64,000 bases of DNA from Cercospora beticola (lineage: Eukaryota > Ascomycota > Dothideomycetes > Mycosphaerellales > Mycosphaerellaceae), in assembly GCF_033473495.1 (NCBI RefSeq), contig NC_088935.1:5146001-5210000 (forward strand). Direction: 5' to 3'. Shown here in pieces: positions 42,580-54,190 of the stretch (positions are counted from its first letter, which is position 1; every line of letters starts with the position of its first letter). The notes beneath the pieces are model-generated. The model was not told the DNA's origin, did no database searches, and worked only from the letters and a program-made list of their open reading frames with translations. A program made the position numbers and the translations under genes.

Positions 42580-45396
42580 GGTCGCAGCGGGTGTGTGAGG
42601 GTGTGTATCTCGGTGGTCGTAGGTGAAGTTGTGCGAGTCCAAGGAAAGCGAACTGAATGAGTGAACGTCGGTCGCTGTGGCTGCGGGCAGGGTCCTTGGT
42701 GTACGGCGACTGCGCCTTCCTCTCGGCTTGACACTGCCTCCTGCCGAACTCGTTGATAGCGAACACCACGAGCAACACTGTCGAGCCGTCGACGACTGAT
42801 ATTGAACGCTTTGGTGGTCTTTGAGCAGCGACAATGGTCTGAACGACGGCTTTGACAGTGTTGAAGGGACGATTGGAGAGGGAAACGTACACGCTGACGC
42901 GTACCCTTCGCCCTCAGCACCGGTCGTGGTCTGTGCCCCCTTGTCGCTTTCCCCCCAAGTGATGCGCGCCCTCCACCACGGCCGCCTGCTAAGACTGGCG
43001 ATGGCTATTGCGTTGCACTGTTGCATCGTACGTATACATATGCCTCACGACGACCACGCAAACGACTGCCTATCTGCTTCGTCTGCCATTTGGAAGAGCT
43101 GCTGCGTCGACAAGATGCAAAGCCAAGCACTCTTGGCGTCATTCTGTGTGCCGTCTCTGCTGCTCCACCGGTCCACAACACATTGTTTCTTCCAGCGCAC
43201 TCGGTGCTGGGCGTCATCAGACCATCTGCCAGTCGCTGCATGACTAGACACTGCGCACACAACAGCATTCTCTCAGTCTCTGGGCAGTATACAACACGCA
43301 ACTTGTGCTGATCGCTGGTCGCAAGACCGCCTCGAACGAGGATCTTCCATCGTCATGCGTGTCCCAGGTGTTGTGGAATCCTCGGCAGCTCGCCAGGCCA
43401 CGCGTACAGTGGTTGTCGCAATCGCCACAACTGCAGAAGTGCTCCGTTTCTTCACCTACGATAACCAGATGGATGGAACGGAACACAGCAGATCCTCAGG
43501 ACTACCGTATAACGGCTATCGCACATATCTTCGCTGCGAAGCACAGACAGCGACAATCAATAGCCCACTCAATGTGTCGTCTTGATCGCAGGGTGGCTCA
43601 GACGCGTGATCGGCGTCGGCTGTTGGCGTCTTCGCCCTCCTTGCAACCCTTAGTCAACCCAAATCACAACCTCCCTGTTCCACTTTTTGTCCCAGATTGG
43701 TTGCAGAAAAGGTATTTCGTCCTTCTGCAGAGATGCCTAGGACACAGTGTTGTTGTCGAAGCGGACGGACCTCGGAGCCAATCATCTCTGCTGCCTTGTC
43801 AGACCGATATTGGTAGCACGAGGCTGTTCAAGGATATTCACCTATACGGCAGTGGCAAAGTCGAGACAGACGCGTCGGCTACCACGTTGCACACGTTAGA
43901 CCATTGCGACATTCTCCCGCACAGGCCCCTGCAGGCTCCTACATTGCCTCCATCTGGCAAAGACGCGCTTGCGTTGAGAGGCATCCCACTCTTCATCAAG
44001 GCCTGGAGACGGCTTTTGCTGCAACAACGCTAGAAGGACCGCGGAGCCAACATTTGCACACCCGAAATGCTGCACCTAGAGGGAGCTCTTGTGGGCCAGC
44101 AAATATTGATTCGTCACCAGGACTCCTGCAGACTTCATATCAAGCACATGACAAGCAACTCCGTTTACGCAGCCCGACCACACTGGCGATGTCCAAGCAA
44201 GACCAGATCCTCTTCTGTCTGCCAGACTGAATGTTATGTACGACCAAGTCTTTGACCACGTAATCGACGACATCTGCAAGACTTGGCAACGTGCTGTCTG
44301 CCTGCTTGAGCCGGTCAAGAAAAATTGACTTGTGAACGACGCGTATAGTCCTCGGGTCTACTGTGGCACCACCTTCACCGCAGCATGATACCGCGGCAGT
44401 TGACAAACGTCACGCAAGGTCCATGAGAAACGACATGCGGTTGGAGGAGTCGTACCTTGCTTACCATTGGAAGTGTTCGCTTTCCATACGAGTTCTATAC
44501 CGCTCACATGTGTAGTGCTACCTGGCTTTCGATTCACTGCTTGGCTTCTGCAGGTCCGTCACATGCGGCTGGGCCTCTCATGTCGGCGTGTCGCTCTACG
44601 CTTCCTTTGTTGCCTCATTCGCACGCTGACAACTAGACTGCAGAGCATTGACGAGGGCTTGGCCAGCCGCCGCAGACGCTCGCCGAAATTCTCATGCCGG
44701 ATTCCTTCGGGGGCAGGGTAAGGTAGCTCAGCCTCGATCTCACTGCTTCTCCATATTCTGGAACACTTCCATTGTGCCACATCTTGCAAAGCGAAGGCTC
44801 GATCCTCGTATTCTTTGCTTGTCCCATGTAGGTTGTGCATCTCATTCTCCAGCACCGAATATGAGTACAGCTTTGCAGAGTTGCAGAGCAGTCCTGTAAC
44901 AAAGGTCATGCTGCAATGTCTGCTCACCTGCCATGCGACTCAAGTTGGGGACACGATTAACGAACCGAAGTGGCACTTCTTAGGCAACGTTATCCCCTCC
45001 CTGATAAGTCTGCATCGATTTCATTGCGAGTGCAGCGCGGGAAACATTAGCTATCAACAATGTACGCTCAAGCAGGTACACTTCAGGAAGTAAGTTTCAA
45101 TTGTCAACTCTCGCAAATCTTTATGGTCAAGCACGTGAATCGCAGCTATGTTATAGACTGCATGTGCTATGTGCTTCACCTGTGAGCGATCAATCGATTG
45201 CGACACAAATATACTCTTTCGATGGTGTGTCGGGTCTACAGTCTCACATCAACTTGGTGAGCTTTGCACATACAAGCCGTAGTGCCTTTAACAATTGTCT
45301 TGATCTCAATGTTCATTGCTCATGAATATGCTACCCAGTATATATGCTTCGTCTCGTGTTTTCTATCCCCATAACATCCTCTCATCTTCCCCTCAC
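42580..45396. other. 2.8-kb region without a recognisable gene
   Basis: It lies between PNG1 and the CREG-like gene, both on the minus strand. The longest frame is 242 codons on the plus strand (43305-44033), with no motif. On the minus strand, frames at 44140-44406 and 44559-44927 look slightly protein-like in composition but could not be joined by clear splice sites. I leave this unassigned. Confidence 0.35.
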
Positions 45397-46239
45397 TCAC
45401 AACCCAAACTTCCAATCCACACTCCCATGTCTCCACTTCTCCTCCCCAGGCAGCTTCGCCTCAATAATCTCTTTCATCGTCAAATTCTGCCACACATCCA
45501 ATGGCAACCATCCAATCCTCGCCCGGTCTCCAAACCCTCCAAACCAATAGATGTGATCCACGATCAACTGAGCATAATGGCTCTCATGAATGTCATTTCC
45601 CGGCTGCCAGAATATCGAATCGGGATGACTTCGCAAGAAACATGCTTGAATCTTTCCATCTTTCAGTCGTTCTTCTGACACGGGTTCCAAACGCCCATGA
45701 AGCGAGAAGCGAGGTAGCGCGGCGGGTGTATGAGGTGTCGGGATCTCATCTTCGTCTTGGGATCTCCAGAGCCAATTTGTGAGTTTGGAGAATGTGCTCG
45801 CTGATGTTGAGTAAGTGTTCTTTTGTGTAGGCCACCAGCGGACGCTGAGGGAGATGTTGGAGCCTTGGTTGTAGTTTTTGTAGGGTGTTGCGATGTCTAG
45901 GGCGAGGAGGATGGGGTTGCCGCTGTGAGGATCGCAGTCGGCGTAATATTCCATTAGGCCTATCGGTGAGCCTTCGACGTCTGAGGGTCGGTTTTCGGCT
46001 GTGGAGGCATCGTCGCTTTTGTGTGATGTGGATGGGAAGACGGTGATGAGGGTGCCCACTGTTGAGAGGTGGAGGATCTTCCGTGCCTGAGCGGTGGACT
46101 CGCGGATGGTGGGAAAGTGGAAGTCATCGTCGTTGATTGTCTCTGGGTTGGAGAAGATGTGTTGTGGTTCGACTTGCTGTCCGATTGAGCTGGCGAATGC
46201 CGCACCGGCGGTGGCGGTCAGGAGAGTGGTCGCTTTCAT
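45397..46239 (-). CDS. Secreted CREG-like flavin-fold (PNPOx-like beta-barrel) protein
   Basis: An intronless 280-residue protein. MKATTLLTATAGAAFASS is a signal peptide. The rest is the CREG / pyridoxamine-5'-phosphate-oxidase-like barrel: RKILHLSTVGTLITVFPST, IGLMEYYADCDPHSGNPIL, then PRFSLHGRLEPVSEE, CFLRSHPDSIFWQPGNDIH and IYWFGGFGDRARIGWLP. In animals CREG is a secreted glycoprotein that does not bind FMN; the fungal relatives are uncharacterised. Two NxS/T sequons (NIS, NLT) fit secretion. The start at 46239 is chosen for the signal peptide, although the frame is open 36 codons further up. It is divergent from the eS30 gene. Confidence 0.85.
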   Translation of the reverse strand: MKATTLLTATAGAAFASSIGQQVEPQHIFSNPETINDDDFHFPTIRESTAQARKILHLSTVGTLITVFPSTSHKSDDASTAENRPSDVEGSPIGLMEYYADCDPHSGNPILLALDIATPYKNYNQGSNISLSVRWWPTQKNTYSTSASTFSKLTNWLWRSQDEDEIPTPHTPAALPRFSLHGRLEPVSEERLKDGKIQACFLRSHPDSIFWQPGNDIHESHYAQLIVDHIYWFGGFGDRARIGWLPLDVWQNLTMKEIIEAKLPGEEKWRHGSVDWKFGL

Positions 46240-46646
46240 GGTGCTACCGATTGTGTCTGTCCAACAATGCACTGAGAGCAAGCTATGCTCACGAAGAGGC
46301 GCGAACAATGCATGATGGCACGACCGACTATCAGATGATCTTATCAATTACCGAAACCGAGGCCGGTCGCCGCTTCTGTGTCGCCGCTTTTCCGATCCCG
46401 TGCCAAGCATCTTCCCACTCACAGGCTCAATTCAGCATCGACGCCATCACCTGGACCGCTTCACCACACCCAGCGCCAGCAAATCCATCAACGCAACCCG
46501 TGAGTCCACACCTACCGCCTCGAAATCACCACCGGATCACGCACATCCCATTTTCGCCCGCCCACGACCGCTACAGCGAGCGCGCAAACTGACAGTATTC
46601 GCCACCACAGACAACCACAGCTCGAACACCACACCACACCGCAATC
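46240..46646. promoter_or_regulatory. Divergent promoter region, CREG-like / eS30
   Basis: 407 bp shared by a secreted-protein gene and a highly expressed ribosomal-protein gene. C- and A-rich runs precede the eS30 ATG. No TATA box or named ribosomal-protein element was identified with confidence. Confidence 0.4.
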
Positions 46647-46970
46647 ATGGGTAAGGTGCACGGCTCTCTCGCCCGTGCCGGAAAGGTCAAGTCGCAGACT
46701 CCAAAGGTACGCCAGCTCCCACACCACGAATCACCGCTTCGATAGCGCAAGAGGGGGGAGAAAGACAAGGAAGAGCACAAGGGGCGGACAAATCTACGGA
46801 CTGCACAATGAAATATCATCTAACACGATACCCACCAACAGGTCGAGCCACAAGAGAAGAAGAAGGTCCCCAAGGGCCGCGCGAAGAAGCGCATCCAATA
46901 CACCCGCCGTTTCGTCAACGTCACCATGACCGGCGGCAAGAGGAAGATGAACCCAAACCCAACCTCATAA
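46647..46970 (+). CDS. rps30: 40S ribosomal protein eS30
   Basis: A 62-residue ribosomal protein of the small subunit. Exons are 46647-46706 and 46842-46970, separated by a 135-nt intron (GTACGC...CAACAG). The product starts [20 protein letters not shown] and continues [20 protein letters not shown], ending in [13 protein letters not shown]; it is very rich in Lys and Arg. This is the free form used by fungi, not the ubiquitin-like FUBI fusion of animals. The intron is long for this window, as usual for ribosomal-protein genes; I looked for C/D or H/ACA snoRNA boxes in it and did not find convincing ones. The gene is too short and split to appear as one ORF. Confidence 0.95.
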
Positions 46971-47700
46971 ACGCCTCGTAACCCAACATCAACCTTTCAC
47001 GAACCGACAATGAAAACGAGAGAATAAGCCGACAGCCACAGACGAACGACCAGACGGCCGACGGACCACGGCGTGGAGGAAGCTTTTTTTGCGTGAAAGG
47101 TTGTGGTTGCAAGTGCGAATTTGAGGAAGGAGAAAGGGGAACGAGTCACAGAACATAACAAAATAACGATGTGTTTTTTTGCTATCGGGCATTTGATGGG
47201 ACTATTCGGCGTTAGTACTACTCGTATGGGGTCGGATGTCTCGAGAGTGTGTACGGTCCATCTTTTTGCTCTCTCTCTCATGGGACGAAGGATGACTGTA
47301 TGCCTTGAAGAAGGAAGTCGGCTGTTAACATGAAAACGATACAGGAGGCTTCTGGGAGTTCTGTGTACTGTTTCTCACAGTAGATCCGAATTGCACGAGC
47401 TTCTCACGGATGTCATGTCGCTGGTCTCGTATGTCAGTCTTTTCCTCTTGCACGCATGTCACTCTTCGCAGCCACAGATTGAGTTCACAGTGATTAGATG
47501 ATGTTGCAGCAGAGTCTGCACTTTATGATGCAAAGTACATTTTGATTTTCGGTTCTCCACAAAGCGATGGTACTCATCAAGCCTTACGAAGTGTGCCTCA
47601 TTCCAGTCCACCACCAGTGTTCCACGAGCAGTAGAGGAACTTCAAGCAATCCCATTCCCAAACTCTTCGACGCCAGAATTCGCCACACGCCACAGAAGTG
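46971..47700. other. Convergent intergenic region, eS30 / RRM protein
   Basis: 730 bp containing the 3' ends of both genes. There are T and A runs but no recognisable gene, RNA or repeat. Confidence 0.4.
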
Positions 47701-50700
47701 CTACTCTGTAGCCGCGCCGACGTGTTCCTTGCTGTTGTGTTCACCACCATTTTCGACTTCTTCTTCATCATCCTCAGCCTCTCCAATGATCCTGCCCATC
47801 TCCAACTCCTTCATCGCCTTGACGCGCTTGAGAATCTTCTCTCGCTCCTCCAGCTCCTGCAACTTCGCTCTCGATCTCTCCACGGGGTCTTGAACAGTCA
47901 TGAAGATCCAAAGTTTCGGCCGCGCGTCCTGTTCATCACTGTTATTTTCCAATATTCGTACACTCTCCACCGAATGTCCAACTGGCAGGTTCAGGGTGAT
48001 AATGGTACATACATTGTTCTCCTCGTTGTCGCCCTCATTTGGAGTAGAGAGACTCTGTGGCTGAGCCTGCCCATGGCTTTGGGTACTCACTTCCCGACTA
48101 TCAGACGTGTCAGAACTGCTCTTCGCACGATGCTTCACGCGCGGATGAACACGCCGAACTGGGGGTGCCTGAACAAGGTAGTTGTCAGAGATGTAACGCT
48201 GAGGCATCTTTACCTTTGCTTTTTCCGGTGTAGACGCATCATTATCAGCGCTGCGGCGAGTGCCACGGAATGCATAGAGAGGGAGGCTGCTTTCGTCGGC
48301 CGGACAGAGGTGGCTCATCTCAAGCACCTTCACTCTCGGCTCGTTGGCGTTTGGCTTGGTAGCAGTCGGCTGGGCGGCATTCGTCTGAGTGGCACTACCA
48401 TCTGTAGTGGCAGCGTTGGATATGTCAGTGACTGCTGCAGGCTTCTTCTTCGACTTCTTCTTCTTGCTCTTCTTAGCAGGCTTTGAAGTAGCAGCGTCGG
48501 AAGGGCCATCTACAGTAGTGGTCTCTCCGCCTTCGATCTGGTCGGGCACAGCGTCGTCGACCTTGGAAGAGGACGCCTAATAAAATGTTAGATGGCATTC
48601 AAACAGGCTTCGCAGTAGTACTCACCTCGACGGCAGGCTCAGAACTAATTCCCAAGCCTCGCGCAACGCCAGGACCAGCCGATGAAGCAGCATCTGAGTT
48701 GCTTGCGAAAATGCCAGTGATGCGACGGAAGATACCAGGAGCTTTGCCTGGCGAAGGGGCGCTCGACGCAGGGGCTGGCTCAGGGTCCTTGCCAGCCGTC
48801 TCCGAATTGATTGCCTTCTCTGGAGCAGCGACACTCGCTGAAGCGTCGACCTTCTCCCGAGTCACAGTCGCCATCGGAGTGTTGGTATTCTCTGGTGTCA
48901 TTGTCGTCGCAGCAGTAGTAGTTCCGAGTGCGTCAAATCGAGTGTCTGTCTTGATCTTTGTCAAAGGCTCGACAGAAAGCTCTTCAGGTCGAGCAAGTGG
49001 TGCAGCTTGTGTGGGGCCTGAAGTGAACGAGGAAGAGGTGAACGTGGAAGCCGTGGGTCGTGCCGCCTCGCTCTCCTCATTCGCACTTGCACAAGTTTCA
49101 CCTCTGTCCTCAGCAGCCTCAGCCTGCTCCACAATCGGCTCAGGCTTGGCAGTGCTCGTGGCCTTACGCATCGGTACCTCATCTGGCTTCGGTAAATCCG
49201 CTGAGATGACTCTCGAGCTCGTGCGAGAATTGCCGCCCTTGGGTGCTTTCTGCTTCTTAGCCTTCTTCTGCTTGCCGAAAAGACTGAATGATTCCGTCTG
49301 AGCGGGACCCTTCACTTTAGCCTCCTCTTTTGCCTTGCCTTCCTTCTTCGACTGCACGTGTGGCTGACCATCACTGTCAAGGATGGGCGAAGCTGGTGTA
49401 CTTGGCGCAGTGACAAAAGGCGCAGCTGGCGCTTCAGAAATGCCCGAGCCTCCGCCTTGAGTCATTGCGGATTGCTGCTCCCCGTTGCTTTTGGCTTCCA
49501 GGTCCGGTCCAGCTGAAGTGTCAAGCTTTGGCACTGCAACGAAAACCTTCGACTTGGATTTGGTTAAGTCTGGAAGCTGAACCTTCTCTTCTTCCTCTGA
49601 TGATTTGGCCGGTTGTTCTTGCTGAATAGGGGTAGCTGAAGGTTCGCCGGTATGGTCTTGTACGACAGCGGTCGAGACACCAGTTGGAGGCGGTACTGCG
49701 GCTGCTTTGAGCTCAATGAAATCATCATCGACTGCCGAACTGCGCTCTCCGCCAGGCGTGGCGCTAGCCGTGTGAAAGCTGTCGTCAACATGCTCATCTT
49801 CGGACTTGCTTGAGGCATCAGAGTTTTTTGCAGAGACCTCCTGGTTGCCAAGTGCGCCCTCTGGCGTCTCCTCCGTTGTCAACGGCTTGACGAGCGGATC
49901 CTTTACCTTTGTTGCCTGGATAGCCCTCGAGACCGTTGTATCGTTCGGGTCCTCAGTAGTGCCCATGTCCACGCTGGACTCCTTGTCAGCTGGCGCATTT
50001 GATGTGTCCTGTGTATTGCCGGCAGCCACGGGCCGCAGTGAGTCCTTGCGCTTCGCAGGCGTCGTGTGCTTGGTCTCTAGGACGGTGACAACAGTCTCGG
50101 CGTTGGAGCTGGTGTCGTCTGGTATTGGGCTCAGTCCTGCACGACCCTTTTGAGCGTTCTCCTCAAAAGCCTGGCCAGCCGCTTCTCCACGAAGTTCGGA
50201 AGCTTTCTTCTTATTGCGCTTCCCAGTCTTCTTCTTTCCCTTCGGAGTGTCGGCGCCGGAGGCGGCTGGAGTGGCCTCTGCAGACATTTCTTCCTTCGAA
50301 ACAGTCGATGGCCCCACGCCTGAGCGGTCAAGCTGTGGAAGGTCCGCAGGTAGAGATGAAGGTGCATTGAACGCCGATTTCTGCACGTAGTGCATTGAGG
50401 GCGGAGCAGGAGCTATCTCCTTGACTGGGACGCCCATGTGAGTTCGAAGCTGGTAGCGTTGGTGCTCTGGGTCCCAATGCTCTTTAGCGACTTCAACATC
50501 TCTGAATACCCCGGGCATGATTTCTATGTGTCTCTGCTTCACGCATTTGCGTGCGCCATGATGCGTCTCGAAGGTAATGTACCTATGGGCGCTCTCGGTG
50601 TTTGCTTGGTTGTGCGACTTGAGAGGTGGAGAAATTCTCTCTACTGGACCGAAGTTCGTGAAACACTTGCGGAGTTGATCATCGGTCACGTTAGGTGGGA

Positions 50701-52462
50701 TCATGAACGCGATGAGCTTATGCGCGTAGATACACTTGTCCCCGATGGCTGTTTTGGTGCAGTGATACTCGTTCATGTCGGAGTCAGTCACTTTGCCCAC
50801 CGTAGCTGTAGGTCCATCTTGACCATGGAAGGCGGCGATGCCGGTAGTCACAGGTGCTGCATATTGCGATGGTCCGCCTGTGGCTTCGGCCTGAGAAGAT
50901 CGCCGAGTCAGGATTCGCGGAGGTCCATGAGAAAACTGCTCCAGAGAGCGCTGCTCTGGAGTGGCGTTCTCATCTTGGTGATGCGATCGCCAAGATCCTG
51001 AGCCATCGACAGCCCGCTGGTAGTTGTTGGCGGAAGACGCGTCGTGGAAGCCGTGCGACGGGTAGCGAGAGCCAGAAGAGTAATCGCCATCTGCACTCGA
51101 TCTGCTGATACTGTTGCGGCCCCGGCCCCGGCTACGGCCGCGAACGCTCCCATACGTTGCGCCTCTGCCGCCCGATGAGGCAGTGCTGTCACGGCCTTTG
51201 CCGCGTCCCTGGTCTGGTCTCTGATCAAAACCACCATAAGTTGGCTGCGGTGGAAATGCTCTGGCGTCGCCATGATTCATATTGCGCTCGCTAAGTGGCG
51301 GGTATCCAAAGCCCTGAGGTGGTGGCGGGCCTTGCATGAACATGCCGTGGCCACCCATATGCACAGGCTGTTGAGCATGATGCTCAAAGCCGGGCGGTGG
51401 GTGCGGTCCCATCATGTGAGGAGCTGGGGCAGGGTGACCTGGACCGAAAGGATGACGCATGTCGTTAGATGGCATGATATACGTCGGTGGTCCAGGCGGC
51501 ATTGGACCAACTTGAGCAGAAGGGGCAGGCATAGGGCGAGACGGCAGTGGTTGCTGCGCGTGCTGAGGTGCTCTCGGATCGTAGAACGACGATGCTGGTT
51601 GGTACATGTTGCGTTCACCCTGGCCGCGGCGCTTGCCATTAGGTGCACGCTTCGAGCCACGTTGTGTTTGCGACTGGAAGTCCTTCGCGTTCGCAACATG
51701 TTCCCGGGCATCGCCAGACGGCTTGAAACCGGCGGCGCTGGCTTGTGCTGGTGTGTTAGTCGAGCTGAATGCAGCAGCAGTAGCACTCAGTCCGGTGGAA
51801 GGCACTGCTGGTACCGTAGCCGTCTGCTTCTCCTGAGCTGCTGGTACCTCGCTCGGCTGTGCTGGCGCATTTGTTGGCTGTGTCAAAGATGAAACAGGTC
51901 CAGCACTGGCGACTTCCACCAGTGAACTCTGCTTCGAAGGAGTCGAGGTTTCGGAGACCAGTGCTGGCTCTGGGGTGTTTGTTCCTGTCGCCACGAAGGC
52001 CTGCGGGTTGCGCAGTCTCCACTGAATACCTTGTACAGCCCAATCAAGAAACTCGGAGCCGAACACGTCGATCTCCTTCTGTTCAAAGAATGTAGTCGCG
52101 CAAGCTTCTTCACGTAAAAGCCAACCTTCGAGGTCAGGATTGCCGACATACTCTTTGCTCTTATGCTCGAACCACTCGTTGACCACATGCGGAAGGCGAG
52201 TTTCCCGATTGTTAATGGCGATGGAGTACCAGACCTGCTTGAGAAATCTGAAGCCTTGCACTTGACATTCGCTCGCCGGGAATTGGGTCAGGAGAAACTC
52301 CTCTTCCGCCTCCTTGCTGGCGTTCTGGGGAAATTGATGGGGCATGATGCCACCCCATCTCTTCGGCTCCTCCTCAAATAGAATCTTGCAGTAAGGCAAG
52401 ATGTCGTTGAAGCGACTCGAAGACGCGATGACCGGTGGGCGGATACCGTCGCCGTCGGCCAT
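47701..52462 (-). CDS. Large low-complexity RRM-domain protein
   Basis: A 1570-residue protein. Exons are 52462-48626 and 48576-47701; the 49-nt intron (GTGAGT...ATTAG) joins EPAVE to ASSSKVDDAV. Residues ~15-150 are a folded region with no name known to me (DILPYCKILFEEEPKRWGGI ... FLDWAVQGIQWRL). A Pro/Gln/Gly-rich part with RG-rich strings (GRGKGRDSTASSGGRG, RGRSRGRGRN) follows. The RRM is at about 577-655: LIAFMIPPNVTDDQLRKCF, then HRYITFETHHGARKCV. The remaining ~900 residues are Ser/Thr/Glu/Pro-rich with Lys-rich patches (KKKTGKRNKKK, KKSKKKKSKKK) and a helical segment, AKLQELEEREKILKRVKAMK. A role in RNA binding or granules is inferred from RRM plus RGG content. A Met at 52531 would add 23 residues. 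Confidence 0.8.
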
Positions 52463-53254
52463 GGTAGGTGATGGAGAGGAGCTGATTGAGCTCAGAAGAG
52501 CGAACTCTGTGCTGGACGGTGCGAAGGACAAGAAGTGCGATGAAAGATTGGCGAAGAATTAGTGAGCGCGACAAATGTTCGAAGAGCCAACGCTCGAAGA
52601 TTGATGTCGATGTTGGTGGCGACGAGAGAGAGCGACCGCCGCGGGTTGATGATTTGTGGTCTGTTGTGGTGCAAGTGCGAACGAGCTCGAGCGTTTGCTC
52701 TTGCATTTGACGCGAATGTGAAGCGCGCACTTGCTTCAACCTTCACTTGCAACGCCTCACCACTTCCGTTGGCAACATCAAGCAGCCATTGATCTTCACC
52801 CCATAATCAGAACTCTCTCGTGGTGTTCTTGTGCTCTCGATAGTGGAAATGACGAACGGCGTCGTTTGTATGCATTTGCGCTATCAGCGGCTATGTGCAT
52901 TATCATGAGATAGAGAGGTAGTAGGACGGCTTACATTGACGACACGCGGTTGCGCGCGGAAGACCAGATTTAATAGACCTATGGCCGTAGCACCAATGAG
53001 ACAGCATTCGCTTGAATGCCCGCTATGGGTGCCGTATCAGCAGCTGCGCGTTCCCGAAGTGATTTCCGCATCTACAAGGCATTGTCTCTGGGCCATGGAA
53101 GAAGCGCCGTCAGAATGGAAGACTTCTTCCTGGATGGCTTTACTCATAAAGAGCTGGGATTTTGTCAAGACCTCTGCGCCTGCTACGGACTGTGTTTCCG
53201 CAGCGATTCATCTAGCTGCACAGCCATGTTCATTCTCCTCCACACACAACCAGC
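52463..53254. promoter_or_regulatory. Promoter region of the RRM gene and 3' end of FMP46
   Basis: 792 bp between the RRM gene start and the FMP46 stop, both on the minus strand. Open frames on the plus strand are shadows of the flanking genes. No named site was identified. Confidence 0.35.
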
Positions 53255-53957
53255 TCATACCTTCTCGGTCTCCTTTGGCACCGATTTCACGAGCTTCAAA
53301 ATCTCGCTCTCGTTCTCTCCAACAACTGTGTTGTATCAGCCCAAGCGTCCCGCTTGACGCTCTCATGGTCTTTTTGAGGAGCAAGATGTACATACCAGCT
53401 CTGCCATTATTCCAGTCCACTGTCACTGGACGCTGGAAAGATGCCTCGCTCTGCTTGAATTTCCTCAATGCGTCACTCGTGCCTGTAGCATCCTTGATCA
53501 CATTGCCAGCCTGCCCAGGACCCAGATACTCCAGGATGCTGCTCAACTGGTCGCTTGTGGGAGCGCCTTCCTGCACATCTAACCGAATCAATCAGTATGT
53601 ACCCTTCTACTGCAGCAGATATCTTCCGCTAGTCCCCCAATGTGATTTCAAAGCTCCTCACATACCAAGCTCGAATTCCGTCCTCTCCAATTTGCTTTGT
53701 TTGCTGTGATCGCTGGCCTGGTCCTCGGTCGCATGAGCTACGCTGGTGGCATTGAGCTGCTTGAGCAGAGTATGTACGCGGGTCGACGCTGGGAGCTTCG
53801 GATTGTGGAAGACGGTGATCACGTCCTTGACGCCAGCCTGCAGGATCGTCAGTATTGAATAGAAAGCCCATATCTTCAAGCCTGAGTGTAGTCGATTGCC
53901 CTCCTACAAGGCTTGGATTTGGCTCACCTCCTTGAACAGATTTTTGAAGAAGCTCAT
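53255..53957 (-). CDS. fmp46: FMP46-like mitochondrial thioredoxin-fold protein (DUF1687)
   Basis: A 151-residue protein in four exons: 53957-53928, 53837-53666, 53578-53396 and 53325-53255. The first exon codes only for MSFFKNLFKE. The joined product reads AGVKDVITVFHNPKLPASTR, ATEDQASDHSKQSKLERTEF, DVQEGAPTSDQLSSILEYLG, RPVTVDWNNGRA and then VVGENESEILKLVKSVPKE. This is the full pattern of the fungal Fmp46/DUF1687 redox-like family, which has a thioredoxin fold but keeps no CxxC. Yeast Fmp46 is mitochondrial and of unknown function. The frame is kept through all three introns, and 456 coding bases give a clean stop. It is divergent from the MPDU1 homologue over 233 bp. Confidence 0.9.
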
Positions 53958-54190
53958 TGTGACTAGTGTTGTTGACTGTTTTGTCTGAACCCCGAAAGAG
54001 CGGTCCTCAAAGTGAAGCTTGACGAGGAGCTTGGACGTGATGTCAGGCCGCCAAGCGGAAGGCGCGCGCGCGAGTCGCGGATCCTTGAACCCTGTTTACC
54101 ATACCCCTGTCACGAAAGTCCATACAGCTGTCAGCAGCTCAAAACATTTCCTTTTCAGCTACGACTTCTCAAGCGCAAAAAATAGACAAG

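Noticed and set aside
43305..44033. 242-codon plus-strand open frame
   Set aside because: No domain, signal peptide or splice-linked continuation, and the codon content looks random. Kept as unassigned.
44140..44927. Minus-strand frames with slight resemblance to BTB-domain strings
   Set aside because: The resemblance is too weak, and no splice sites join the two frames cleanly.
46707..46841. Possible intronic snoRNA in the eS30 gene
   Set aside because: No paired C/D boxes or H/ACA hairpin with ACA tail could be found.
52936..53709. 257-codon plus-strand frame
   Set aside because: It is the antisense shadow of FMP46, which has a full four-exon structure with family motifs.
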